A DNA stretch of 33,312 nt. Source: Limnobacter sp. CACIAM 66H1. GTDB taxonomy: Bacteria > Pseudomonadota > Gammaproteobacteria > Burkholderiales > Burkholderiaceae_B. The DNA lies in assembly GCF_001601825.1 (NCBI RefSeq), contig NZ_LUJK01000036.1:1-33312 (forward strand), written 5' to 3'. The notes below the pieces were generated by a model. It was not told where the DNA came from, made no database searches, and worked only from the letters and a program-made list of their open reading frames with translations. This document shows, piece after piece, positions 18,046 to 27,392 of the stretch; the stretch's first letter is position 1, and each line of letters begins with the position of its first letter. The translations under genes were made by a program, and so were the position numbers.

Positions 18046-19501
18046 CCGATGTTTCCAGATGCACAGGGAAGCCCCACAAACGTTCCACTTGCGCGAGTGT
18101 TTTCTCTGCCTCATCCATATTCAACGGTCTGCCTCGACGGCTCATGTGGGTGAGCGTGAGGGATCGATCGGTCATGCGGGCATAGGAAGTCACTTGTATG
18201 TCGGGAACCATGCTTTCCCGGGAGTACTGGTTTGCCAACAGGGTGCGGATTCGCTTGTAACCCTCGTCGTTGTGAATGGCATCGATAAACAGTTCGCTTT
18301 CAGTTTTGTGATCTGCGATTGCAAACAAACGGAAGTCTCGAATGACCTTGGGGGACAAAAACTGGCGGATGAATGATTCATCCTTGAAATTGCGCATGGC
18401 AAAGTCAACCGCTTTTAACCAGTTGCCACTGCCAGCCAGTTCGGGGAACCAGCGCCTGTCTTCCTCAGTGGGACTTTCACACATGCGGCGAATGTCGCTG
18501 AAAATGGCAAAACCGAGGGCGTAGGGGTTCAGGGCCCTGAAGCGTCCATCACGCGAATCGGGCTGAAACACCACATTGGTGTGAGACGTCAGAAATTCGA
18601 GCATGAATCCATCGGATACAAGTTTCTCGTCGTACAGGGTATTGAGCAAGGTGTAATGCCAAAAGCTGGCCCAACCTTCGTTCATCACCTTGGTTTGACC
18701 TTGCGGATAAAAGTACTGAGACATTTTGCGAACGATGCGTACCAGTTCGCGTTCCCAGTCGCGCAGTTTGGGCGCTTCTTTCTCGACAAAGTACAGAATG
18801 TTTTCGACAGGCTCGCGGGGGTAGTTGTCTTGCCGACGCTCAATTTGAGCCGCCTCGAACGGCGACACCTTGGCCATGATTTCATCGTACTGGCGGCGCT
18901 TTTCTTCAGCCAGATCGTCGCGCTTTACTTTCAGTGACGCCTCGGACTCAAAGCGTCGCTTGTAACGATCCACACCGAAATGCTGGATGGCATGCGCAGC
19001 GTCAAGCACTTCTTCAACCGCATCAATGCCATATTTTTCTTCGCACTCCATGACGTATTTCTTGGCAAATACCAGGTAATCAATGATTGCATCGGCCTGG
19101 GTCCATTGCCGAAACAGGTAGTTGCCCTTGAAGAAGGAATTGTGTCCATAGCAGGCATGGGCAATCACCAGTGTCTGCATGGTCATGGTGTTCTCTTCCA
19201 TGAGATAGGAAATGCAGGGGTTGGAATTGATCACCACTTCGTAGGCCAGGTTTTGCTGCCCGGTCTCATAGAGATGCTCGTTGACCGAAAAGGATTTGCC
19301 GTAACTCCAGTGTGGATACATCACGGGCATGGCACCACTGGAATACGCATCCAGCATTTGCTCGGCACTGATCACTTCAATTTGATTGGGAAAGGTGTCA
19401 AGTTTGTATTTGTTGGCTGCAATGTCGTGAAGCTGCGTGTCAATGTCACGCAGCAGATCAAATGTCCACTCATTGCCGGCAAGGTCAAGTTGCTGGGCCA
19501 T
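18035..19501 (-). CDS. SpoVR family protein (YcgB-like)
   Basis: This 488-residue cytoplasmic protein belongs to the SpoVR/YcgB family. Characteristic stretches are MPVMYPHWSYGKSF, YEVVINSNPCISYLMEEN, AHACYGHNSFFKGNYLF, and KVMNEGWASFWHYTLLN with its invariant Glu-Gly-Trp-Ala. Conserved His and Glu residues in these segments look like a possible metal site, but the biochemistry is unknown. The Bacillus homologue affects spore cortex formation; the wide non-spore distribution points to a general stress role. AGGAG precedes the ATG, which lies 11 nt after the DUF444 gene. PrkA-DUF444-SpoVR is a widely recurring gene trio. Confidence 0.93.
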   Translation of the reverse strand: MAQQLDLAGNEWTFDLLRDIDTQLHDIAANKYKLDTFPNQIEVISAEQMLDAYSSGAMPVMYPHWSYGKSFSVNEHLYETGQQNLAYEVVINSNPCISYLMEENTMTMQTLVIAHACYGHNSFFKGNYLFRQWTQADAIIDYLVFAKKYVMECEEKYGIDAVEEVLDAAHAIQHFGVDRYKRRFESEASLKVKRDDLAEEKRRQYDEIMAKVSPFEAAQIERRQDNYPREPVENILYFVEKEAPKLRDWERELVRIVRKMSQYFYPQGQTKVMNEGWASFWHYTLLNTLYDEKLVSDGFMLEFLTSHTNVVFQPDSRDGRFRALNPYALGFAIFSDIRRMCESPTEEDRRWFPELAGSGNWLKAVDFAMRNFKDESFIRQFLSPKVIRDFRLFAIADHKTESELFIDAIHNDEGYKRIRTLLANQYSRESMVPDIQVTSYARMTDRSLTLTHMSRRGRPLNMDEAEKTLAQVERLWGFPVHLETSDAH

Positions 19502-19512
19502 TGTTGCTACTC

Positions 19513-20769
19513 CTAGCGCCCAAAGGCGACTTCTTTCTTCTCAAACAAACCACGAAACACGGGGTAAATGTCACGACGGTTAAACAACTTGCGCATGGCA
19601 AAGTGACCGGCGAAGCTGTCTTCGAGCCGCTCAAAACTCTCCCATAGGTCCGACGCACGGGCCATGCCGAACATGGGTGTTGGCATGGTTTCGACGTAAG
19701 CGTAGTAACGCACATGCGGCATGATTTTGGAAGAGAGGTACTCCGCGCTGGCCCGGGCATCACGGGAGGTTGCGTCGCCATCCGAGGCTTGTGCAACGTA
19801 AACATTCCACGCACTGCCCGGATAGCGCGTCTCGATGATGTGATGCATTAACTCCATGGCGGGCATGATTTCCGTACCCCCACTTTTTTTGCCATAGAAG
19901 AAGTCTTCCTCGCTGACCTCCTCCGCTTCATCGGTGTGACGAATAAAAACCAGCTTCACTTCCTCGTACTTGCGAGTGAGGAACAGGTAAAGCAGTGTGT
20001 AAAACCGTTTGGCCAGGTCTTTCTTGGCCTCATCCATTGAAGCAGAGACATCCATCAGGCAGAAAATCACCGCGTTGGTGGAAGGCTCGGGGTAGGTGAC
20101 GCGGTTGCGGTAGCGCAGGTCGACTTCGTCAAGAAAAGGCACATAGGGCTTCTTCTTCACATCCTCGAGAAGATCAAGCTGCCCTTTCTCGTCCTCGTCA
20201 TCGTCCTCATCATCGCCCCTGGGCTCGAGCGCGACGCGACGCATGAGCGAGGCCTTCATGGTTCGAAGCACCGATAGCGAGGTAGGTGCGCCCGTGCGGG
20301 AGTAACCCGCATTTCGGCTTTTCATCCGCTTAACCGATGAAATTTCCCGTTTCAGCAGTTCTGGCAATTCAAGATCGTCGAAATACAGATTCAGGAATTC
20401 TTCGCGGGACAACACAAAGGTGAATCCGTCCTCACCCTCGCCCTTGCCGGGCTTTCCACCACCCTGCCCTTCGCCACCGCCACCGGGTCGTGGTATGCGG
20501 TCGCCCGGAACGAAATCGCGATTACCTGGAACTACATGCTCGACATCACCACCCTGGCCAAAAATAAAGGTCGGTTCAGACACTTCGCGGGTGGGAATAC
20601 GCACTTTCACACGCCCATCGCCGCTGACGTCAGAAATTGACGACTCACCTGCCACGTCCGCGACCGCTTTTTTCAGCTGCGTTTTGTAACGCCGAATAAA
20701 GCGCTCGCGGTTAGGCAAGCTTCTGTTTTTGCCGTTGAGCCTGCGATCAATAATGGTTGAATCGCCCAT
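19513..20769 (-). CDS. yeaH: DUF444 / YeaH-like von Willebrand A-type protein
   Basis: This 418-residue protein is of the UPF0229/DUF444 family. The N-terminal part is basic (IDRRLNGKNRSLPNRERFIR), and a Gly-rich acidic linker lies at about residues 95-112 (RPGGGGEGQGGGKPGKGEGE). The C-terminal half is a VWA-like domain with a complete-looking MIDAS set: DVSAS in FCLMDVSASMDE, the threonine in SGGTEIMPAM, and the aspartate in ASDGDATS. An acidic run of Asp and Glu lies near residue 205. AGGGAG precedes the ATG. E. coli YeaH is encoded with the kinase YeaG and acts with it in nitrogen-starvation adaptation. Confidence 0.93.
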   Translation of the reverse strand: MGDSTIIDRRLNGKNRSLPNRERFIRRYKTQLKKAVADVAGESSISDVSGDGRVKVRIPTREVSEPTFIFGQGGDVEHVVPGNRDFVPGDRIPRPGGGGEGQGGGKPGKGEGEDGFTFVLSREEFLNLYFDDLELPELLKREISSVKRMKSRNAGYSRTGAPTSLSVLRTMKASLMRRVALEPRGDDEDDDEDEKGQLDLLEDVKKKPYVPFLDEVDLRYRNRVTYPEPSTNAVIFCLMDVSASMDEAKKDLAKRFYTLLYLFLTRKYEEVKLVFIRHTDEAEEVSEEDFFYGKKSGGTEIMPAMELMHHIIETRYPGSAWNVYVAQASDGDATSRDARASAEYLSSKIMPHVRYYAYVETMPTPMFGMARASDLWESFERLEDSFAGHFAMRKLFNRRDIYPVFRGLFEKKEVAFGR

Positions 20770-20796
20770 GGCAAACTCCCTATGCGTTTTGCGTGA

Positions 20797-22761
20797 TCAG
20801 GACGCCTTTTTCACGCGCAAATGCCATTCCACCAACAAACGAACCTGTTTTTCGGTGTAGCCCTTGGCCACCATTCGATCCACAAAGTTCTCGTGCTTTT
20901 CCTGGCTTTCCTTCGAGCCTTTGTGATCGAAAGAAATAACAGGCAGCAAATCCTCGGTTTTCGAAAACATACTGCGCTCGATCACTTCACGTAATTTTTC
21001 GTAGCTGGTCCACGCGGGCATGGTGCCGGAATTGCTGGCCTGAGCCCGCAATACAAAGTTGACTACCTCATTGCGGAAGTCCTTCGGATTGGCGATGCCT
21101 GCGGGCTTTTCTATGCGATTCAGCTCTTCGTTCAGCGAGTCCCGATCGAAAATTTGTCCAGTGGCCGGGTCACGGAACTCCTCGTTCTGAATCCATTTGT
21201 CAGCAAACTGTATGTAACGCTCGAAGAGGTTTTGTCCATACTCGCTGTAGCTTTCCAAATAAGCGGTCTGAATTTCCTTGGCGACAAATTCAGCGTACTT
21301 GGGAGTCAGGTAGCTCTTGATGAAATCAAGGTATTTGCGGGTTTGCTCCTCGGGCAAGTTGTCTTTAATCACTTGTTGTTCAAGCACGTACAACAAATGC
21401 ACTGGATTGGCTGCCACCTCATGGTGGTCGAAGTTGAACACTTTGGACAGCACTTTGTAAGCCCAACGGGTGGATGAGCCATTCATACCCTCGTCGGGTC
21501 CGGACTGGTCACGATACTCCTGTATCGGCTTGGCATGGGGGTCGACGTCTTTCAGGTTTTCACCGTCGTACACACGCATTTTGCTGAACAGATTGCTGTT
21601 GGCAGGCTCTTTCAAACGAGTCAGTACACTGAACTGCGCCATCATGTTCAGCGTTCCGGGTGCGCATGGTGCCTTGTTCAGCGAAGAATTCTCCAACAAT
21701 TTCTCGTAAATCTTCACTTCTTCGGATACACGAAGGCAGTAAGGCACCTTCACGATGTAAACGCGGTCCAGAAACGCTTCATTAGTTTTGTTGTTGCGGA
21801 ACTGTTGCCATTCCGACTCGTTGCTGTGCGCCAAAATAATGCCGTCAAAAGGAATCGAACCGAAACCTTCTGTGCCCTTGAAGTTGCGTTCTTGCGTGGC
21901 GGTGAGCAAGGGATGCAGCATTTTGATGGGTGCCTTGAACATTTCAACAAATTCAAGCAAACCCTGGTTGGCCAGGCATAGGCCTCCACTGAAACTGTAG
22001 GCATCGGGATCGTCCTGGCTGAACTGGTTCAACATGCGAATGTCGACCTTGCCCACCAGTGCTGAAATATCCTGATTGTTTTCGTCGCCGGGTTCGGTTT
22101 TTGCAATGGCAATTTGATTCAAGGTGGACGGCATCAAGCGAACCACCCGGAACTTGCGCAGATCGCCACCAAATTCAGCCAGGCGCTTGGTGGCCCAAGG
22201 GCTGGCAATCCCGGTCAAATAACGGCGAGGAATGCCATACTTGTCTTCAAGCGAGGCGCCAAACTGTGCTGGATCGAATAAACCCAATGGAGATTCGTTA
22301 ATAGGCGAACCTTTCAAGGCGTAGATGGGTTGCTGCTCCATCAAGGCTTTTAGGCGTTCAGCCAAGGAAGATTTTGCACTGCCCACAGGGCCTAACAGAT
22401 AAAGCACCTGTTTGCGTTCTTCAAGACCCTGGGCGGCATGGCGGAAATAGGCGACGATGTTTTCAATCACCTCCTCCATGCCGTAGAACTCTTTGAACGA
22501 CGGATAACGGCGCACCACCCGGTTGGCGAAAATACGAGACAAACGAGGATCGTGACGGGTGTTGATGACTTCGGGTTCGCCAATGGCATGCAGCATGCGC
22601 TCAGCCGCGCTGGCGTATGTGAGGGGGTCGGCTTTGCACAGATCGAGGTATTCTTCGAGGCTCATCTCGGTTTGCTGCAAAGCTGCAAAACGAGACTGAA
22701 ACTGACCGAAAATGTCAGAATCGCTGGAATTCAAATCACGCGGTTCAAGCTCTGTGTTCAT
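20797..22761 (-). CDS. prkA: PrkA-family serine/threonine protein kinase (YeaG-like)
   Basis: This 654-residue protein combines an N-terminal AAA+ ATPase-like domain with a C-terminal PrkA domain. The P-loop is LLGPVGSAKSSLAERL (122-137). GSIPFDGIILAHSNESEW and KTNEAFLDRVYIVKVPYCLR are conserved AAA segments. Bacillus PrkA and E. coli YeaG are reported as kinases, though ATPase or protease activity has been debated. I use the ATG at 22759-22761 (MNTELEPRDL), six nt after AGGAGG. An upstream GTG would lie at the edge of that box. It heads the four-gene operon and is preceded by a sigma54-type element. Confidence 0.95.
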   Translation of the reverse strand: MNTELEPRDLNSSDSDIFGQFQSRFAALQQTEMSLEEYLDLCKADPLTYASAAERMLHAIGEPEVINTRHDPRLSRIFANRVVRRYPSFKEFYGMEEVIENIVAYFRHAAQGLEERKQVLYLLGPVGSAKSSLAERLKALMEQQPIYALKGSPINESPLGLFDPAQFGASLEDKYGIPRRYLTGIASPWATKRLAEFGGDLRKFRVVRLMPSTLNQIAIAKTEPGDENNQDISALVGKVDIRMLNQFSQDDPDAYSFSGGLCLANQGLLEFVEMFKAPIKMLHPLLTATQERNFKGTEGFGSIPFDGIILAHSNESEWQQFRNNKTNEAFLDRVYIVKVPYCLRVSEEVKIYEKLLENSSLNKAPCAPGTLNMMAQFSVLTRLKEPANSNLFSKMRVYDGENLKDVDPHAKPIQEYRDQSGPDEGMNGSSTRWAYKVLSKVFNFDHHEVAANPVHLLYVLEQQVIKDNLPEEQTRKYLDFIKSYLTPKYAEFVAKEIQTAYLESYSEYGQNLFERYIQFADKWIQNEEFRDPATGQIFDRDSLNEELNRIEKPAGIANPKDFRNEVVNFVLRAQASNSGTMPAWTSYEKLREVIERSMFSKTEDLLPVISFDHKGSKESQEKHENFVDRMVAKGYTEKQVRLLVEWHLRVKKAS

Positions 22762-22852
22762 GATGTCCTCCTGCACAACGCTTCTTTGCCTTTTGCTTCG
22801 GCCGTGAACCTATTTCGCGCCCAAAGCGTTCACTTTCATCTCTCGAAAAAGT

Positions 22853-22869
22853 TGCAAAAAACAGGCCAG
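22853..22869 (-). promoter_or_regulatory. Sigma54-type -24/-12 promoter for the prkA operon
   Basis: On the minus strand the sequence reads CTGGCCTGTTTTTTGCA. The GG (22867-22866) and GC (22855-22854) doublets are separated by exactly 10 nt, as RpoN requires. Flanking bases match YTGGC...TTGCW; mismatches to the consensus are confined to the middle. Predicted start of transcription is near 22842, about 80 nt before the prkA ATG. E. coli yeaGH is known to be NtrC/sigma54-controlled, which supports the call. I did not find a clear enhancer-binding palindrome in the short spacer. Confidence 0.7.
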
Positions 22870-22960
22870 CTTGTTTGTTTACATTTTTGTGCTGTTTTGG
22901 TGCTTGCAACACTTTCCTTTTCACTTTGTCGTTACCACTATCTCCTGATCGACTGGGCCA

Positions 22961-24760
22961 TCAAACCCCTGAAGCGGTTAAAGCCTCTCTTTTGTTTAGA
23001 CGCCAGACTGTTTGAGAAATTGCACTTTTCTGAACTTTTTGTTGCACTTGCTCTTCCATAAACTCCAGCACATTCATGACCACGCCCTTTTTGGCCAACA
23101 CGCCAGGCATGTCATCAAGGCGGTACTGTTTGCGCAGCAGTTCAAACATGGGTTTGTCGATGGCGATCGACTTGCCCTGTTGAATATGTGACGCGATCGC
23201 CTTGATTAATTCCTTTTGAGTATCAATTTCAGAGAGCTTGCTGAACTCGAGCACAAAGCCGTGTTTACGCAAACGATTCACAAACCTGGATTGTTTTAAC
23301 CGCCCAGAAAGCACAACTGTCATTTCAATGGGCAAACCCGCCATGCGCTGCAGATAATTTTCATGAAGCAAGGTTGGGAACACAATAAGGTTGCCACCCG
23401 AATCGCCCAGATGATCCATGTTTTCTATACGTGGCAAATGTTTGCCCGGAACCTTCAACAGCAGCTGAGCGCGAAGCACCACATACGGTTGCTTGAACAA
23501 CCACAGGCCCAAAACCACCACATTGATGGCAGTGACTGCGGTGAACACCCAGAGCACCTCGCCTTTCATGGCCAGCAAAATGGCGATGGCGAACCCGGCG
23601 GAAACCACCATGAAAAAAGAATTGATGATGTTGTTGGCCGACACCACCCGCGAGCGGCTTTCTTTGGGCGCAAAGGCTTGCATGGTGGCGTACAGGGGAA
23701 CGCTGTACAAACCCACGCCAACACTGATCAATACAAATAGCCCGAGCACGGCCAGGTTGTTCAGTTGACTAAAAAATTCGACCACAGTTTGTTGATCCGG
23801 ATTGGTTTGATAGGTCACCAGCACACCATGCAGCAATACACCAGCCAGAATCATCACGACCAGGCCCCACAACACCAAACCCATTTCGATGCGCTTTCGA
23901 GACCATTTTTCGCACAAAAATGCGCCAATACCCAACCCAACGGTAAACGCGAAAAGCAGCACAGTGGCCACACCCGGGCTGGCATTGAGCAGGGTTTTCG
24001 ACAACAGCGGGAACTGGGTCAAATAGGTTGCCCCCACAAACCAAAGCCAGGAAATTCCAAGCAAGGCTGGCCAGACTTTGGGTAAATTGGTTGCGAAACT
24101 GACATTGCGCCATGTTTCCGTAAACAAGTTCCAATTCACCTTCAGGTCGGGCGAATGGGACGGAGTCAAAGGCATACGCTGCGCTTGGTATACGCCCAAC
24201 AAGGCCACCACAAAACCAAACCCGCACACGATGTAAACAGCGACATCGCCGGCCTCTTGGCTCATCAAACTACCGGCAGCGATTGTCCCCAGCAAAATGG
24301 CCATGAATGTTGCGGACTCGACCAAGGCGTTGCCCATGACCAGCTCGCTTGACTTGAGTTGTTCGGGCAAATAAGCGTATTTTGCGGGACCAAAAAATGC
24401 AGATTGGGTACCCAGCAAAAATACACCAAGGATGAGCAGTTCAACGGAATTCAATAAAAAGCCAGCAGCGGTGATCAGCACGATGGGTGGCTCAAGCCAT
24501 TTGGCCAATCGCATGACTTTGGTTTTATCGAATTTGTCGGCAAGTTGTCCGCTGGTGGCGGAGAAAATGACAAAGGGGAGAATGAACAGTGCCGCAATCA
24601 GATTGATGAGCAAACCGGGCGAAAAACTGCCGCGAAGTGCATCGTTGTAGGTGACTGCAAGCGTAACCGCGAATTTCAAAAGGTTGTCGTTGAACGCGCC
24701 GAGAAACTGCGTCCAGAAGAATGCGCCAAAACGATTGTCACGAATCAATTCAATTGCCAT
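22961..24760 (-). CDS. LplT-like MFS transporter with a C-terminal acyltransferase-like domain
   Basis: This 599-residue protein starts with an MFS domain of about 12 helices (residues 10-425). The opening FWTQFLGAFNDNLLKFAVTL and the loop GQLADKFDKTKVMRLAKWLE are typical of the lysophospholipid transporter LplT. The last ~170 residues (from about 430) are soluble. Parts of them resemble the PlsC-type acyltransferase domain that follows LplT-like domains in fused Aas proteins, but the HxxxxD and FPEG motifs are absent. The ATG at 24758-24760 begins MAIELIRDNRFGAFF. It has no ribosome site, and a TATGCT hexamer ends 6 nt before it. Substrate is unproven; phospholipid recycling is the best guess. 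Confidence 0.8.
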   Translation of the reverse strand: MAIELIRDNRFGAFFWTQFLGAFNDNLLKFAVTLAVTYNDALRGSFSPGLLINLIAALFILPFVIFSATSGQLADKFDKTKVMRLAKWLEPPIVLITAAGFLLNSVELLILGVFLLGTQSAFFGPAKYAYLPEQLKSSELVMGNALVESATFMAILLGTIAAGSLMSQEAGDVAVYIVCGFGFVVALLGVYQAQRMPLTPSHSPDLKVNWNLFTETWRNVSFATNLPKVWPALLGISWLWFVGATYLTQFPLLSKTLLNASPGVATVLLFAFTVGLGIGAFLCEKWSRKRIEMGLVLWGLVVMILAGVLLHGVLVTYQTNPDQQTVVEFFSQLNNLAVLGLFVLISVGVGLYSVPLYATMQAFAPKESRSRVVSANNIINSFFMVVSAGFAIAILLAMKGEVLWVFTAVTAINVVVLGLWLFKQPYVVLRAQLLLKVPGKHLPRIENMDHLGDSGGNLIVFPTLLHENYLQRMAGLPIEMTVVLSGRLKQSRFVNRLRKHGFVLEFSKLSEIDTQKELIKAIASHIQQGKSIAIDKPMFELLRKQYRLDDMPGVLAKKGVVMNVLEFMEEQVQQKVQKSAISQTVWRLNKREALTASGV

Positions 24761-24797
24761 GTATTCAGCATAGCGCAAAAAATTCTGAACGAGTAAC

Positions 24798-24826
24798 AAA
24801 AAAGGCCCCGCTTTCGCGAGGCCTTT
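24798..24826 (-). terminator. Terminator after fadE
   Basis: AAAGGCCTCGC and GCGGGGCCTTT (minus-strand sense) form an 11-bp stem with one G-U pair and a GAAA tetraloop. It is followed by TTTTTT. It lies 49 nt after the fadE stop and 37 nt before the MFS gene start, so the MFS gene must be transcribed by readthrough or from a very close promoter. Confidence 0.9.
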
Positions 24827-24875
24827 CGATGTTTTCGCTACAACAAAATATAGCGAGAAAACTTGCCCTTTAAAA

Positions 24876-27371
24876 TCAAGCAGCTGCCTTGTACTCCGTG
24901 ACTGGCTTGGCTTCAATGATCTCGTCAGGAATTTGACCGTTGGTACGCAAGTAGTCTTTGCTGAAGTCGTCGGTCAGGATCGCATCGAAACGAATTGGTT
25001 CGTACTCGCGAATACCTTGGGCCAGATCGGGGCTGATCAGGTTCTTGGCCACAGCGTCTTTCAACTGGGCTTCCAGACCTTCTCCCACCACCTTGCCTGA
25101 TGACACCGCCTTCAGGAAGTTGCTGTAACCGGGCTCGATGGACAACAGTTTGTCGGCAGCCTCCAGAATGCGACCAGTTGGGTCGGACAAGCCTTCGCCT
25201 ACAAACACTTTGTCGAGCAAGCGATTTGCGAAAGCATTGCGAGTCATCAGGAGTTCTGCCACTTCGGCGTTCACCTTGTCGCTAGGGCCTTTGGTTTTGC
25301 CCATGCCCAATGGATAGGCCACGAAGTTCAGCAGCTTGCCAACGGCTTTGTTGGGGAAGTTGCGGTTGAACTCGGTCAATGCCTTGTCGATTTCAAACAA
25401 GGAGTCTTCAATCGCCCACTGCGCGTGTGGCAGTTCATCGGCCAAACGGCCATTGGTTTCAAAGTACTTCAGCACGGCTGTGGCCATGTACAGGTGGCTG
25501 AGCACGTCACCCAAACGGGCCGACAAACGCTCGCGGCGCTTCAGTTCACCGCCCAATACACCCATGGCCACGTCGGCTGTGAATGCCAGGGCGGCAGAGC
25601 GACGCTCAATGGCTTTTGCATAATCAGCCATTGGGCCGCTCACGGGGCTTTTCGCCAAACGGTTGCCGGTCAGGCCCAACACCAGAGCACGCATGGCACG
25701 GTTGAAAATGTGACCCAAGTGACCAAAGAAAGCGGTGTCGAAATCACGCAGACCCTCTTCTTTGTTCGGGTTTTGGGCTGCCTGCATTTCTTTCAGCACC
25801 CAGGGATGACAACGGATTGCACCCTGACCAAATACGATCAGGTTACGCGTCATGATGTTCGCGCCTTCAACAGTAATGGCAACTGGCATGGCTTGGTAAG
25901 CCTGACCCAGGTAGTTGCGTGGGCCAAGAATTACCGTACGACCACCGTGTACGTCCATGGAGCGTAGAATGATTTCTCGCATCATTTCAGTCATGTGGTA
26001 CTTCATCATGGCGGTGACAACGGACGGTGCACATTCAGCACAAGCTGTTGCTGTCAACACGCGTGACGCTTCCAGTTTGTAGGTCAAGCCACCGATTTTG
26101 CCGGTTGCCTCCTGAACGCCTTCAAAACGACCAATTGGCATTTTGAATTGGCGACGAATTCGGGCGTAGGCGCCAGTGGCCAGGTACATGCCCCAACCGG
26201 AAGCAGCAGACAGCGCTGGCAATGAAATACCACGGCCTGCTGACAAACATTCAACCAGCATTCTCCAACCCTTGCCGGCCATTTCTCGGCCACCAATGAT
26301 GGAAGTCAGCGGAATGTAAACGTCGTTACCGATGATGGGGCCGTTCATGAACACCGCGCCCGGGAAGTGGCGGCGGCCAATTTGTACATTGGGTGTGTCG
26401 GCTGGCAGCAAGGCGCAGGTAATACCGTAGTCGACCTTGTTTTTGTCGCCCAACAAACCTTCTGGATCTTTCAGCTTGAATGCCAAACCAACCACAGTGG
26501 CCACGGGTGCCAAGGTGATATAGCGCTTGCTGAAATTCAATACGATGCCCAACTCTTCTTTCCCGTTTACCACGCGCTTGACAACCACGCCGGTGTCAGG
26601 GATTGCGGATGCGTCAGAGCCGACTTCAGGACCGGTCAAGCCGAAACATGGAATTTCACGGCCGTCTACCAAGCGAGGCAACCAATAGTCTTTCTGTTCT
26701 TGCGTGCCGTAGTGCATGATCAGTTCGCCTGGGCCCAAGGAGTTGGGAACCATCACGGTCACTGACGCTGTCAGGGAGCGGGTCGCAATTTTCGCAACCA
26801 CGCAGCTTTGTGCGTAGGGAGAGAAACCCAAACCGCCATGTTCTTTGGCGATCAACATGGCGAAGAACTTCTTCTTGCCCATGAAATCCCACACTTCTTG
26901 AGGCAGGTCTTTCAGCTCGAAGGTGATTTTCCAGTCGTCGAGCATTTTGCACAGTTCTTCGGTCTCGTTTTCTAGAAAAGACTTTTCATCGGCTGTCAGC
27001 TCGGTGTACTTCACATTCATCAACTTTGACCAGTCAGGCTTGCCACCAAACATTTCGGCTTCCCACCAAGTGTCACCTGCCTCAAGCGCATCCTTTTCAG
27101 TTGGACTCATGGCTGGCAGGGCCTTGCTGAAGGCCTTGAAGATTGGTGCGGTCAACACGCCACGGCGCAGGCCGGGCACGTTAAGTACCACAGCGATCGG
27201 CAGGTAAATTGCGGCAAACACAATGAGGCCCAACTCACCGAGACCACCCAAGGCATAGAAACCCAGAGCAGCCGCACCAATGGCGGCGGTGAAGGTCAGC
27301 AGGTTTGCACCGCTGTACACGAGGCCGATCAGCACAACTGCTGAAAAAACGGCGAAAAGTGAATTTGACAT
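24876..27371 (-). CDS. fadE: Acyl-CoA dehydrogenase, FadE type
   Basis: This 831-residue flavoprotein catalyses the first step of fatty acid beta-oxidation. It has an N-terminal extension with two hydrophobic segments (about residues 4-25 and 30-65). The acyl-CoA dehydrogenase core follows, with IAKEHGGLGFSPYAQSCVVA, CFGLTGPEVGSDASAIPDTG (FAD/substrate contact) and MDVHGGRTVILGPRNYLGQA. A long C-terminal DUF1974-like region (about 545-820) is typical of FadE. Length is close to the E. coli enzyme (814). AAGGGG precedes the ATG. A TTGACA promoter and a tandem 11-bp repeat lie just upstream, suggesting its own repressor. Confidence 0.95.
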   Translation of the reverse strand: MSNSLFAVFSAVVLIGLVYSGANLLTFTAAIGAAALGFYALGGLGELGLIVFAAIYLPIAVVLNVPGLRRGVLTAPIFKAFSKALPAMSPTEKDALEAGDTWWEAEMFGGKPDWSKLMNVKYTELTADEKSFLENETEELCKMLDDWKITFELKDLPQEVWDFMGKKKFFAMLIAKEHGGLGFSPYAQSCVVAKIATRSLTASVTVMVPNSLGPGELIMHYGTQEQKDYWLPRLVDGREIPCFGLTGPEVGSDASAIPDTGVVVKRVVNGKEELGIVLNFSKRYITLAPVATVVGLAFKLKDPEGLLGDKNKVDYGITCALLPADTPNVQIGRRHFPGAVFMNGPIIGNDVYIPLTSIIGGREMAGKGWRMLVECLSAGRGISLPALSAASGWGMYLATGAYARIRRQFKMPIGRFEGVQEATGKIGGLTYKLEASRVLTATACAECAPSVVTAMMKYHMTEMMREIILRSMDVHGGRTVILGPRNYLGQAYQAMPVAITVEGANIMTRNLIVFGQGAIRCHPWVLKEMQAAQNPNKEEGLRDFDTAFFGHLGHIFNRAMRALVLGLTGNRLAKSPVSGPMADYAKAIERRSAALAFTADVAMGVLGGELKRRERLSARLGDVLSHLYMATAVLKYFETNGRLADELPHAQWAIEDSLFEIDKALTEFNRNFPNKAVGKLLNFVAYPLGMGKTKGPSDKVNAEVAELLMTRNAFANRLLDKVFVGEGLSDPTGRILEAADKLLSIEPGYSNFLKAVSSGKVVGEGLEAQLKDAVAKNLISPDLAQGIREYEPIRFDAILTDDFSKDYLRTNGQIPDEIIEAKPVTEYKAAA

Positions 27372-27392
27372 GTTTATACCCCTTGAATGTCA

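Noticed and set aside
22870-22960. An NtrC-type palindrome upstream of the sigma54-like element
   Set aside because: GTTGCAAGCACC and GCAC segments are present but do not form the expected inverted repeat, so no enhancer site is claimed.
24831-24862. Imperfect inverted repeat GTTTTCGCTA / TAGCGAGAAAAC after fadE
   Set aside because: The two arms differ by an insertion and the following bases contain no T run. The adjacent GAAA-loop hairpin explains termination better.
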